Shown: positions 1-11,173 of the stretch, piece by piece
How positions within the stretch are numbered: position 1 is the first letter of the stretch
Layout of the letters: every line of letters begins with the position of its first letter
Source: Tanytarsus gracilentus
Lineage: Eukaryota; Arthropoda; Insecta; Diptera; Chironomidae
Reading direction: 5' to 3'
NCBI GenBank assembly: GCA_038502055.1
Contig: JAXRKN010000029.1
Location: forward strand, 285,001 to 349,000
Length of the DNA stretch: 64,000 nt
Translations under genes and position numbers: made by a program
Notes under the pieces: model-generated
Databases searched by the model: none
What the model saw: the letters and a program-made list of their open reading frames with translations, nothing else
Told to the model about the DNA's origin: nothing

Positions 1-278
1 ATTTTCTTCTAGGATATTACCCGAAAAGACAAAAATCTCATGAAATTAGCATGCAAATGTTTAAAGATTTACTTGCAATTTCTCTTCTAGGGTTAACTTG
101 TATTAAACTCGTTAAACTTCTGAATCAACCAACTAGAATGATCGACGTTCATTGTTAAAGCTAAATTTTTATAAATTTTGATGTATTTAGTGTTATGTTG
201 ATTTTTAACAAGAGGAAACAAATGTTAATTTTTTAGTCCATCCTAAATTTTCATTCAATAATAAATTTAAAATTTTTT

Positions 279-287
279 TATATAAAT
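279..287 (+). promoter_or_regulatory. TATA box of the secreted mucin-linker gene
   Basis: The sequence TATATAAAT lies about 65 bp before the ATG at 351. A start about 30 bp downstream (near 305-315) would leave a 5' UTR of roughly 40 nt. This arrangement is typical of strongly expressed, tissue-specific insect secretory genes. No initiator motif was clear enough to fix the start. Confidence 0.55.
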
Positions 288-350
288 TTAAACCTCCCAG
301 CAGCTGAAAGCAAACAATTCGATTTAAGAACTTCTCAAATCAACCAGAAA

Positions 351-2564
351 ATGAAATATTTATTAATTTTAATTTTAATAAATTTTTCATCTGCTCAACT
401 ACCACAACAAGCAGAAATTGATGAAGAACTTACAAAGTCTCGTGATGCTTTAATCTATAAGGAACTGCGAATTGGGAAAGTTTTGTCAGATTTTAATCTG
501 CAAATTCAAAATTGCATTTTAAACATTTCGAAAAGTTCTTCACTAAAAGATCTCACAAATTTTCTCGACAATCTTGCAGCATTAATTAAGCAACAACAAT
601 CAGTGAACAATTTCGTGCAATATGAGAACATTTCGACGTGTGCTGACATCAACTATAAAATCACCATGTTGGATTTTGAACAAAGGAAATATTTTTGCGT
701 CATAAATCAGGTTTCGAGAAATATCTCAGCAATTTATGGTCAATATATCAAAGTTGTCGGGCAATATAGTTTAAAAATAGTTGATTTAGGTGGAATTGGA
801 TCGAGAAATCAACAAAATGTCTTTGCTGTAATTCGTCAAACTTCGAATGTGATTGCAGAATTGAGTTCATACACTCCACTATTGCTGCAGACAATTGGTC
901 GTGTTTCATATTTTAACACGATTCTAAGTACATTCAAAAAGTTTTACTGTCAATGTCTGGCGACAGTCGCATGGACCGGATACAACTCAACCCTTGAAAA
1001 TAATACAGAGGTTGTTGAAAATCAACTCAAAAGATTTGAAGCTAGAATTTTAATTCAAGCTAATTTGACCCTAATTAGGGTTAAAAGCGCACTTCAGGTT
1101 GCCACTGGACAGTCCTTAATTTCTGCCTTGCAGTCACTTCAAAATACTTTACAAAATATTTTATCAGTTTCTGATTACGTAAGAATTTCATGGTCAAATA
1201 TTAAGAACTGCAATGACATGTGGAATCGAATACGATTTTTGGAATTCAAACGACTTCAATACTTGAACATTATTGCACCGGCAAATCTTAACATGACTTA
1301 TTGTACAATTTACCAATCAAATGCAAATTCAAATGCTGGAAGTTCGATTAGTCAAGTTCAACTCGCTTTGAATTCTTCAACAGTTTTAAGAACCTTCTTT
1401 CAAATGTACGTCTCACAGTTGATTTTTTCTGTCAACCGAATGTCACGAATGATTGCTGATTTCAACTTTTTTGGTGACACTCATTGTTCATGTGAATTTA
1501 TAACGACACCAAGTACATCAACTACCACAACCAGCACATCTACAACAACAAGCACGACTTCGACAAGCACAACTTCGACAAGCACGACTTCAACTTCGAC
1601 CACTTCTACTTCAACATCGACGACTACAGAAGAGCCAACAACAAGCACTTCTACAACAACTACACCCGGACCGACAACTACATCAACAGTCGCTCCATGC
1701 GCAATGCCTTCACCACTCCCATTAAATACTACAAATTCGTATCCTTGCGGTTAGTTTTCTATAATTCTTCTTCAACTTTTATTATATTTTTAAAAATGTT
1801 CAGGAACTTTCCTTCCATACGATCCTGTAAATGGCCGATATGATCCAGACACTTGGGGTGTTCCTGGTGGAATTAACAATAACGATTGGTCTACAAATTA
1901 TGTTGGCTATGGCGACGCATCAGGCTGCGCTGGAATGGTGAGTTTTTATGATAACATTTTATTAAAATATAAAAATGTTTGAATTTTTTAGTATCCATGT
2001 CCAGGATACATTTCAACGGCCAGTGCGAAACCAGGTAAAAATTACTTCGATTAATTTCTTTTATATTTTCTGATTTAATTAGGAGCTTATATGTCATGTC
2101 ATACTACTGCCACTGAATGGTTCGATGATAAAAAGGCTTTTTATCTAGTTTGGTAAATTAACAAATTTTAATCGTGTGGTAAAACTTTTATGCTTGTAGT
2201 TCCGTAGGTCTGTTAAGAAAGCGAATTAGTTTTACCACACATGAGATGAAAATCATTAATTTAAAAAAATTATTTTTAGGCATCCAAATTTGGCTTGGGT
2301 CAATACCACTGTCGCTACTTCAGGCACAGTTTTGAATGCCATCAAATTTGACTATACTTGGTTTCTTAAGCTTGGTAAAGCAATTTAATATAAAAATTCA
2401 ATAACAAAAATCTTTGAATATGTTTAGGGAGAGTTTGCTCATCGAATCGTCTTCAACTTGGAAGACTTCACTATATGGCAAGCGTTTTTCGATACATTGA
2501 TGTTTCTGGCTACAAAGAAGCGACTGGAAGTTTTGCGTTTCAAATTTTAACGTGTCAACCGTAA
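351..2564 (+). CDS. Secreted protein with duplicated N-terminal domain, Ser/Thr mucin linker and unknown Cys-containing C-terminal domain
   Basis: Six exons keep frame: 351-1749, 1804-1937, 1992-2034, 2083-2152, 2280-2374 and 2428-2564, coding 625 aa. The N-terminus (MKYLLILILINFSSA, then QLP) is a clear signal peptide. Residues about 20-385 look like two copies of one helical, Cys-containing domain: CADINYKITMLDF in the first matches CNDMWNRIRFLEF in the second, and each ends with a CxC (FYCQC, THCSC). Residues about 385-450 are almost pure Thr/Ser, a mucin-type linker expected to be O-glycosylated. The C-terminal part, from exons 2-6, is a compact domain of about 165 aa with several Cys, Trp and Tyr (for example RYDPDTWGVPGG, YPCPGY, RVCSSNRLQLGRLHY). 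I do not recognise it. It is an extracellular protein, perhaps a salivary, silk or cuticle glycoprotein, but that role is a guess. The single long first exon followed by five small ones is notable. Confidence 0.85.
2174..2240. repeat. Short palindromic MITE in intron 4 of the mucin-linker gene
   Basis: A 67-bp segment has perfect 13-bp terminal inverted repeats, GTGTGGTAAAACT and its complement. It makes up half of the 127-nt intron 2153-2279. No target duplication was recognised. Confidence 0.55.
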
Positions 2565-2689
2565 AAAATTTATTGAAAGTTGTTGATTGAAATTTTAAAT
2601 CGTTAAATGTCTTTTAATTAATTTTATACTTTTGAGGGTTTGTTCTATAAATAATTAAATCACTCTTGGATAAATAAAATTGATGTTAA

Positions 2690-3027
2690 TTGACTATTAG
2701 AAAAGACCTCATTTTAACGATTTAAAATATTTCAAATTTAAAGGGTCGAAAACTGCGCAAAAAATGAGCGCCAATATTTTAATTTCTTATCATCAAGTTA
2801 AATGGTGAAAAATAAGCAGACATTTTTTGTTTACAGTTAAAATTAAATTTCTTATTTCTCACCATTTTGCTTTAATTTTATATTTAAATTTTTTGTACAA
2901 AAGAAAATAAAGTATCGATAAAGATTTAAATAACGGCGCTCATTTTTTCCGCAGTTTTCATCCCTGTAAATTTGAATTTTTTTTTATATCGTTAAAATGG
3001 AGTCAGTTTTTGTTATTCCGTAGTCAA
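2690..3027. repeat. MITE with long inverted repeats (family R5)
   Basis: About 338 bp with imperfect terminal inverted repeats of over 80 bp. Each arm holds a block like CATTTTAACGAT, then an A/T stretch, then AAACTGCGCAAAAAATGAGC. The ends resemble TTGACTA. A half copy lies in the maltase gene (43130-43232), which supports a dispersed family. It starts 126 bp after the stop of the upstream gene and may lie in its 3' flank. The transposon superfamily is not determined. Confidence 0.65.
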
Positions 3028-3819
3028 ATTTTTAAATAAATTAAATCAACTTATGGAAATTATTTTTTTAAAATAAAAAATAGTGCGCGCATAAATTTCC
3101 ATTTTTATCAAAGATTTTATTTCTAATTTTTTCACTTCTATGATTTAGAAAAAAAAATTAAAAGAAAAAAGTTTCAGTTTTATGCAAATTGGAAGTGCAA
3201 TCTTAAATCTGAGTCTTGCGGCTGTTTATGATAATTTTATGTGTTTGCTCCGATTACAAAAAAATTTATTATGTGTGAAAATTATGCTCGTTTTTAACCA
3301 ATTTCGAGAAAGTTTACATATTTTCCTGCATTTTATTATTTTCTGTCCTGCCACAAAATAATTTTCATCTAAAAAAAGTTCTTTACTGAATTCTTCCTCT
3401 ATTGTAATCAAGATGTAACAAACTAAGCCAAATGTGACCAGAAGCGTGGAGCGGCAAAAACAATTGAGAAGAAAAAAGTTTTTTTTGTTTCAAACTGACA
3501 GCGATGGCCATAAATTCAACTTTTCTCGGTCTTTTGTTGAATTTTTTCTTCCTCTATCACGAGTTGGTAAGGAAGTTGAAAATGAAAGGGTGACCGAGCA
3601 TCCGGTCGCGTAAAATTTACATCAGAAATAGAATTTTAGCTTAATAAAATTAAATGTTAATATTTTCCTAATTTTAAACTCTTTAATTTTAACTTCAATC
3701 GCATCTAACCTCACTCTTGAATTTTATTCTTGCACTTGCACTAGCTACTCCATCATGCATGCATAAAACTTGAAACAGTTGAAAATTTTCATGCGCCAAG
3801 TTCAAGTTAAATCAAGGAT

Positions 3820-4030
3820 CATCAAGCCGCCGATGCATGGTCGGCAGACGATGAAGATTTTTCCTTCTTTTGCGCACACGCCAACGTCATATCTCCTCAT
3901 ACATGCACAACAATTTCCATTGCCGCGCTTAAATGCACTTGACTGCACATATGCAACACGAAGTGCATATTCAAACCGGTGGCAGATGATCGTGCGATGG
4001 TCGATGAGCAGCAATTATGTGTTGAGTTTT
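3820..4030. promoter_or_regulatory. Candidate conserved non-coding block upstream of shaven
   Basis: This stretch is clearly richer in G+C than its surroundings and is almost stop-free in two frames on opposite strands (95 and 70 codons). It contains repeated TGCAT/ATGCA motifs (POU/octamer-like half sites) and an ACCGGT. Base composition is the only support, so enhancer status is inference. Confidence 0.25.
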
Positions 4031-4602
4031 AGATCGTCTGCCTGGTGCGTTATTTAATCTAGTTCAAAATCATGGAAATTTTTATGCGATTGACCTCAAC
4101 ATGGATTCATTTTTTTTGCATTTTGTGAACTTGTAAATTTTAAAAAGCTTTTTTTTGATGTTCAAAACTTAATTTAGTTTTTAGATGAAAAGTTGAAATA
4201 AAATCTGGTCTGCATTTTTTTATAATTTAGTATTTAACTAGAAAGTTTACAGCCTGCAACTCGCCCCGTGACAAATTGAGTTAAAACACATCCCAACATT
4301 TTTTTATGTTTTCACATTTTTAACTTGAAATGTATTGCAAATTACGCACGCGACTCGAAACAGTGGAATAATTAAATTGCGCACAAGACTGTGATTACTA
4401 TTTTTACTTCTTCTTTCATTCGTCATCATCTCTCTCGCTTGGTAATGATTTAAAAAAGTTTTTAGCTCAACTTAGGTTGGAAACGCTTAAGATTCGTGTT
4501 TTTCTTCGTTTGAGGTCTCAAAAACTTTGAGTAACTTCAAACTTAAAACGATCCTTTATATCTTTATTATAAATTTAAAATTAATCATTAATAAATGAGT
4601 TT

Positions 4603-4690
4603 CAGGGGGTTGGAAACTACTGAGTACCTGCAGATTTTGCAGGTCCTGGTAACTGCAGGTTTTCAGTCCCTTTAAGCTTCCAACCCTCTG
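4603..4690. repeat. MITE of family R2 (CAGGGGGTTGGAA ends, TGCAGGT-rich core)
   Basis: The ends are CAGGGGGTTGGAA and TTCCAACCCTCTG, inverted. The core is repeats of the ACCTGCA/TGCAGGT type. Flanks ATGAGTTT and ATGATTTC match at 6 of 8 positions, consistent with an 8-bp hAT-type target duplication. Other copies are at 24679-24980 and 36233-36381. Confidence 0.65.
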
Positions 4691-5368
4691 ATGATTTCTT
4701 AATTAAATTTAAAACGGATTAAAGTGCGCAATAACACCAACTTGTGGGTTTTGATTAACTTTTTGCTTCTTACTCATGTGTGATTCACCATGCGTTACAA
4801 ATTGACTCTTTACTGTACTAAAAAAAAGTCGAGTGACTTAAAGGTAGTTGAATAGATTGATGGTGGTAGTTGAAAGTCAGCAGCAAGGGATGGATATTTT
4901 ACTTTCAAGATTTATCAAATAATTTTTATTATTTTCAATTCAACTCAATCGCTAACTTTATCTGAATCCGAAAGCTCCATTCTTCGCTATTGTTGTGCGC
5001 GTCACTTGTAAAGTGAAGATGGTCGGATGATAATGATGATGAGCTGAATGTCTTGTGTGCCTTACTGGATTGTGCCATTGTTGTCTGACGTTGTCTTGTG
5101 CCTCGCTGTTTGTGCGGGCTTATTAAGGAAAATTATCGTCAATTGTGTGAAGGAAAACACAAGAGTTGGATAATAAAAGTAGTTTCTTGTTTCTTATTTG
5201 TCAATTTTTATTTTTCGAGACAATGGCGAATAATTTTTTAGGCGGAATTTTTATTGTTAGTTTTTTAAGTGTTAAAAAGGACAAAGAAATACTTTTGAAT
5301 TAAATAAAAATTATATGATTTATTTTTGTAAATTAAAAATTTTTGGTGTTTTTTCTGTGCATTTTTAG

Positions 5369-5410
5369 TAGTGGTTTCAAAAATCCCGCGATCCCGGGAA
5401 TGAATTGTGA
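5369..5410. repeat. Truncated family R4 element (TCCCGGGA MITE)
   Basis: It starts TAGTGGTTTCAAAAATCCC, then has GATCCCGGGA. It is flanked by perfect 8-bp repeats ATTTTTAG (5361-5368 and 5411-5418). The right inverted repeat is missing, so the duplication could be chance in A/T-rich DNA. Confidence 0.45.
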
Positions 5411-7942
5411 ATTTTTAGTGATGATTACAAAAAATTCGATTTTATTCAATTATTTTTTTTCCCTCTAATTCCAATCTTCTTTTTTTCCACCTGCACAATA
5501 TGTTTTTAATCTCATTTAGTTCACTTTCATGTTAAAAATCATGTTCTCGCATACTTTAATACGAATCGGAAAGAGAAAGATCGAAAACGAGAATTTTTGT
5601 TTACATTTCATGAGAAGTGATTTAGAATAAAGTGAAAATTGATTCTAATGATGCTGAGAACGGAATTCGAGAAATCTGCAAAGAGAAATAATTTTTTGTG
5701 TATTTTTTTTCTGACTAATTTGAATTTTATGTTCAGTAAAATTTGCATAATTTTTTGGGTAAAAATTTAACATTTAATTTTTTATTTGAAAATTAAATTT
5801 TCAAGTGTTTTTTTAAAAAAAATTAGAGTCTTTTCTAAAATTCAACTAACTTTTAACAAATGAATAAAAATTCTTTCAACAATGAACGAATTCTTTCGCG
5901 TACTTTGCAGAACGTAAACAGAATTCATTCAAGAGGTTTTTCATTCATAAGAATGAAAAATAATCGAAGATGTTTATTTTAAAATCACAACAATAGAGAT
6001 CAAACTGTAACAATCGAAAAAAACCAAAGAAGAATCCAAAGCGGAGCAATTTCGATGAGAATTCAATTTCGTACAGGAAAACAATTGTGCCGAGAGCAAT
6101 ATTGAACTCAAAGGCACAATAAAATAATGACCGAGAGACGCGAAAGAATGAGAGGAAATAATAAAGTTGTAAAGAAAATTAAAAATGAAAAAGAGAATAA
6201 TTTTTTCAGAAGCAACTTTTTATTATGAATTTAGAAATTACTAAAAGAATTTTCCCATCGCATGCAAATTTATTCACTTTAAATTAAATTCCTGAACACT
6301 ATGAGAAAATTTCTTGACATTGGCGCGTAAATTTAGAATTCACCCTCACCCTTTTCACTTTCAAACTTCCTGTTCAATTTCCCTTTTGACTTTTTACCTC
6401 TTTACACGCCTTGTTAATAACCGTGAAAACTCATAAAAGGTTTTATCTTGATGTGCATTCGATTAATTTGTTAATTTTATTCATGAACAAAAAATTAGGG
6501 AGTTTATTTGAGTGATAAATTAGAAAAGACTTGAAGGTACTTGAAGGTAGTTAAATTTAGAAAAAACAAAAAATTATTTCTAAATTTTGCGCAAAATTTA
6601 GAAGAAAAAAATAAATTTGAAAAGTGTTTTTTGATTGTCGTGTAACAAGTAGAAAAGTATCGTAAATATTAATTCACATCATGCCGATCGTGTATTAATT
6701 CATTTTATTTAGATGTTTAATTTATTCACAAATTTTAGTTCATTTACCTGAAAAAATACATGAGGAAATTTTTTACTTCAAATGAAAAACATCAAAAAAA
6801 ATATAATGCATTAAAAATGGTGCACAATTTAAAATATTTAATTCGATTAATATTTTGAAGATTTTTCAATCAAATTTTAGTAGATTTTAAAAAATTAATT
6901 TTTCACTTGTTGCAGGAAAAAAAATTCTGTCAATTAAAATTTAACTAAAATACGAATAATTTTTGATTCCCTAATAAATGATAATTTTATGTGTGAAAAA
7001 AGTGAGTCAACAAATTTCCTGCATGCACAATTATTGCAGTCAAGTTGTTGGTAGTTTTGAGTGAAGGTGACAGAGGGGGAAGGAAAAATGTGAACGGAAA
7101 TTGTGAATTAAAAGCGTAAATAAATTTCACTTCATTTTTTCAACTTTTTTAAACTTAATTCTTTCTAAAATCTCATTGCTGTTGTTTTACAAATCTCCTT
7201 AACGGTTTTAATAGAAACTCTTTGTGTCTATGAGCTAAAATTATAAGCTTTTTGATGAATTAATGAGCAATTTCTGATTGATGGATTTCTTAGCAATTAA
7301 TGCAAATTTATAGTTTCAAACTTCAGCCAGTCGATGATTAGTGGAAGATTGTGGTATATTTATGAAAGATAAAGCACCGAAAGATTTTATTATGCATGTT
7401 GAATGCACTTAGATATTAAATATTTATGGTGAGCTGTGAAGTGAATTAACATGCAGGTTGATTTATGCAAATTGATGAAGAAATTTTATTAAAATTACTG
7501 CTTGAATTAATCAAATTTTTATCTTATCAAAATTTTTCGAATTTCAAATTTTAACTGACACAGCACAAGTGAATTGCGCATCAAAACCCACAGCAACAAG
7601 AATAAAATTACTCCACATTTTATTTCAGCAAGCTTCAACCTGCCTTGTAATTCTCTTTTACTTCTACCACAAGAATAAAGAAACGAAAAGAAAGAATTGA
7701 AGTTGAAAAACCTTTGAGAAGAAATTGAATTGAATCACGAAATAAAAATTGAGAAATGAATGAAATAAAAAAATATAAAAGATATTGAAGTCAGACACAT
7801 GGTGGCGTGTGTGGAAGATCAACAGGTGCATTTCAAATCCATAAGGAATTATTTCGAAATACCCAAAAAAATTTTAAATATTGTTTATTAAGATTAATTT
7901 AATTTAAATTTTTATATTTTATATTCTTATACTCGTTGCTGT

Positions 7943-8213
7943 CAGAGATGGACAATTACATTGTAGTCGAGTAAAAATTACATTTTCATACAAAATTCAT
8001 GAAATTTCCCAAAATTAAACAACAATTTTTTAATTTATTAAATTAAATATTTTTTATTATTATTTTTTGTTTAATACACAGATGGGTAATTACATTATAG
8101 TCGAGTAAAAATTAAATTAGCAAAACCAAAAATTAAATTTTCATACAAAATTCATGTAATTTCTCAAAATTAAATTAAATTACAGGATTTTTTTTTGTAA
8201 TTTCCCATCTCTG
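7943..8213. repeat. Two hAT-type MITEs of family R1
   Basis: A decayed copy starts at 7943 (CAGAGATGGACAATTACA) and lacks its right end. A fuller copy is 8079-8213, with ends CAGATGGGTAATTACA and TTTCCCATCTCTG. The second has flanking 8-mers TTAATACA and CTAATACA (7 of 8 identical), the 8-bp duplication expected of hAT transposition. The interior reads like the other copies: ATTCATGTAATTT and its near-complement. Confidence 0.75.
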
Positions 8214-9046
8214 CTAATACACATTTATACAATACTCAAAACCAAAACCGTATATAGCCCCAAATGAATTTAATTATAATTACGTTTGAAGAATAAATTA
8301 CAAAAAATTCTCCACAAATACACTCAAGAAGTTTATAAATAATGAAAAAGTAATTTGATCAAAAAAAATTTATTGTTTAAAAAATACAACTTAAAAAACT
8401 ATTTGATGTTAGTGATTTTTTTCATTCCTGGAGTGATTTTTGTGTTGAAGTTTATTGGTGGTTAAAAAAAATTAAATGAATCATCGTAATTTTTAGTGTA
8501 ACCCACGAAGTGGTGTAACACTTATATGCGCCTATTTCCGTCCGTCCGTCTGTCCGTCCGTCCGTCTGTTCCATCGAGATCTCGGCTCCTGAGATAGCTA
8601 GAGACTTCTAGTTTTCGCCAAATGGTAGGTCTATGAATTTAGATTCGGCCATTTTAGGAATTATGAGGGTCATGACCACAGGTCGTGCCATGGACAGCCC
8701 TAAATGTCATTTTTCATACAAATTTCCTGTTATATGGCTTCATGTATGTCGTTGAACTCGTATTTGCATCAGGAATCGAAAGGCATTGATGATATTTGAG
8801 GAATGTCTATCATTGCCATCCAAGAGTGCCACCAATGTCCATCACGGCCGTCCAAGGAATGCCACTAATGTCCATTTTTTAAAAGTATGGCTTCATGTAC
8901 CTCGTTGAACTCGTAATTGCATCAGGAATTGATTAGCATTGATGATTTTGAAGAATGACCGTCACGGCCGGCCAGGAGTGTCCAAGGAATGCCTCTAATG
9001 TCCATTTTTTAGAAGTATGGCTTCATGTACCTCATTGAACTCGTAA

Positions 9047-9292
9047 TTGAAAATGGAACGCAATGGAAAATGGAACACAATGGAAAATGGAACACAATGG
9101 AAAATGGAACACAATGGAAAATGGAACACAATGGAAAATGAAACACAATGGAAAATGAAACACAATGGAAAATGGAACACAGTGGAAAATGAAACACAAT
9201 GGAAAATGAAACACAATGGAAAATGGAACACAATGGAAAATGGAACACAGTAGAAAATGAAACACAATGGAAATTGAAACACAGTCGAAACA
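9047..9292. repeat. 17-bp minisatellite inside HINE-B
   Basis: About 14 copies of a unit like AATGGAAAATGGAACAC. Because 17 is not a multiple of three, the array reads open in several frames on both strands and yields spurious ORFs with a 17-residue period. Confidence 0.9.
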
Positions 9293-9295
9293 CAG

Positions 9296-9408
9296 TGGGA
9301 AGCCATTTTGGGAAGCCATTTTGCGAAGCCATTTTTGAGAAGCCATTTTTGGGAAGCCATTTTGGGAAGCCATTTTAGGAAGCCAAAAGGGGAGGCCAGA
9401 AGGGGAAG
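9296..9408. repeat. 14-15-bp minisatellite (GGGAAGCCATTTT)
   Basis: About seven units of GGGAAGCCATTTT(T) directly follow the 17-bp array and grade into GGAAGCCAAAAGGGG. It belongs to the same element. Confidence 0.85.
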
Positions 9409-9462
9409 CCAATACTGATCTGTTACAAGTGGGTTACACGGCAACACCCACGTGTGGGTTTT

Positions 9463-11173
9463 GAAACATTTTTTTTATGTATTTTTATAAACAGAATTTT
9501 GTTATTTTTTTAAAATGAATTTTAAAATAAAATATTTTAATTCATATTCCAAAAAAAAACATTTTATTTATTTTTTAAATTGTAGTTTAATAAATTTTTA
9601 GTATTTTCCTAACAAATATTCAAGAACTTCCATGTTACCACAACTTTTTTCTTCTTCTTTTTTATTTTTCGTATATTTTTTCAATCTCTAGCATAGATCA
9701 ATGATCTACCGAATACACCTAAAAAAGAATGCATAAAATACTTCCATAAATCACACGCAACAATAAAAAATATTTCTTCTTTTTTTCCGACGATAAAAAG
9801 TGACTCCACCCTAATTATCTTTCACGATTGGCTGAATTTTTTCCCGTGCTTTACCTTCTTCGTTGGTCTCTTTGGTTGTGTGATCGCTTATCGAGGTCTT
9901 TTTGTCTTTACAATCTTCTGAAGATCCTCTCGGCGGTTTATTTACCCCTCATATAAAATATTTTGATGAGTGAGTGTGTGGGTGAAAATTTTTTGTAAAG
10001 AAGAGTACGGAAATAAAACAAGAAGCGAAGACAAAAAGACGGTTGGAAATTAAATTAAATTTTTAGCTCTTGAATCTAAATTATTCAATTATTAATTTTT
10101 ATTTTATTTTTAAAATTATTTCTCTAAATATTTTTAGTTTAATTTTAAGTTTTTCCTGATAAAAATCCTTCTGAGATTTCAAGTTAGCTTTCAGAACTTT
10201 TAAATGTCATTCAACTATCTACGCGCGATCATCATTTCCCACCTGTTACACTCCTGCTTTACTGCTCGCTGTATTTGTACTTTTTGTTTGTATGTTTTAC
10301 TTCCACATGTTGAATCCAAGCCACTCATACACCTTCAATGAAACTCCACGATCACAAAAGAGAAGAAAAAAACGCCGCGAAGAAGTCGTGAATGGAAGTT
10401 GAGGCAGTTTTGTGTGAGGCTTTAAGTCGATAGCACGGAACAGTGAGTTTGTAACGCTTTAAGGAGATTCGGGGAAAATTAATATTTAAGTTTAAAGTGC
10501 ATCCCAAAAACATTGTTGAACGACTTTTCGCTTCAGCGGTTGGAAAATTTATGGAAAATATTTTGGCGTCGAAAGTGAATTAAATTTTTAAAAAATTAAA
10601 CTAGTGATAAAAATTGAGGAATAAAGCGTTAAATAAAAAAAGTGTTGGATCATTAAAATGCGAAGAAAATCATAAAAAATTTAACTCTTAATTTAAAATT
10701 AAATTAATAATTGGAAAAATATGATTTTTATTATAAAAGCTTTAAAAATTAATTCTTAAAAAGCGTCAGGAAAAATTTCTTGAATTAGAAATTTTTTAAC
10801 TTCATTCCAAACATTTTTTTTGAAACTAAATGGAAGCAAAAGGCAAAAATGTTTGGTTCCATGACTGATCCGTGTTAATTAAATTCGGTAGTAGAACTAA
10901 AGATTTTGAAGTAAAAAAAGAAATTAAAATTTATTCAGAAGAAAAGTGAATAATTAAGGACAAAAGAATTAAAAGTTGTTTTTTATAAATGAGAAAAAAT
11001 ATTAAAAAATTATATTTTTTATAAACATCCAAAAAAATCGAGAAAAAATATTAAAAAATTATTTTTCATAAAAGTAAAAAAAATCGCGAGAAAATAATTT
11101 TAACAAAACACAATCAAAAATTTCAAAAAAGTGATAAATTCTAAAATATTCAACCTAAATCTTGCATTCATAA
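9463..11173 (+). other. 5' flank and probable 5' UTR of the distal shaven promoter
   Basis: No gene was found. Blocks at 9790-9960 and 10200-10450 are less A+T-rich. A start of transcription near 10430-10450 is possible because ACGGAACAGTGAGTTTG contains an ACAGTG initiator-like motif. The stretch from there to the ATG at 11174 is A-rich with many in-frame stops, as expected for a 5' leader of about 700 nt. Confidence 0.35.

Larger units (their letters stand above)
3028..8496. other. Gene-free A+T-rich region between the mucin-linker gene and shaven
   Basis: No credible coding sequence was found on either strand; ORFs here are short, lack splice support and have no recognisable motif. It contains family R2 (4603-4690), family R4 (5369-5410) and R1 (7943-8213) repeats, listed separately. 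Patches richer in G+C (about 3820-4030 and 4960-5110) stand out against the A+T background and could be regulatory DNA for shaven, but nothing in the sequence proves it. Confidence 0.5.
8497..9462. mobile_element. Helentron-type non-autonomous element (HINE-B) carrying minisatellites
   Basis: The left end has GTGTAACCCAC, repeated inverted near the right end as GTGGGTTACAC (subterminal inverted repeats). The right end finishes with a hairpin, CCCACGTGTGGG. A (CCGT/CTGT)n microsatellite follows the left end at 8540-8570. Internal units of about 120-130 bp (8730-9050) share GGCTTCATGTACCTCGTTGA with the HINE-A copies at 50 kb and 54 kb. Subterminal inverted repeats, a terminal hairpin, a microsatellite and tandem repeats are the hallmarks of DINE-1/HINE elements. 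It has no coding capacity. The exact ends are not proven. Confidence 0.6.

Noticed and set aside
3770..4057. 95-aa plus-strand ORF
   Set aside because: No motif, a comparable open frame on the other strand, and no promoter or splice pattern. Kept only as a candidate regulatory block.
8995..9447. Overlapping minus-strand ORFs of 107-150 aa rich in FHFPLCSIFHCV
   Set aside because: They are frame shadows of a 17-bp minisatellite in a mobile element.
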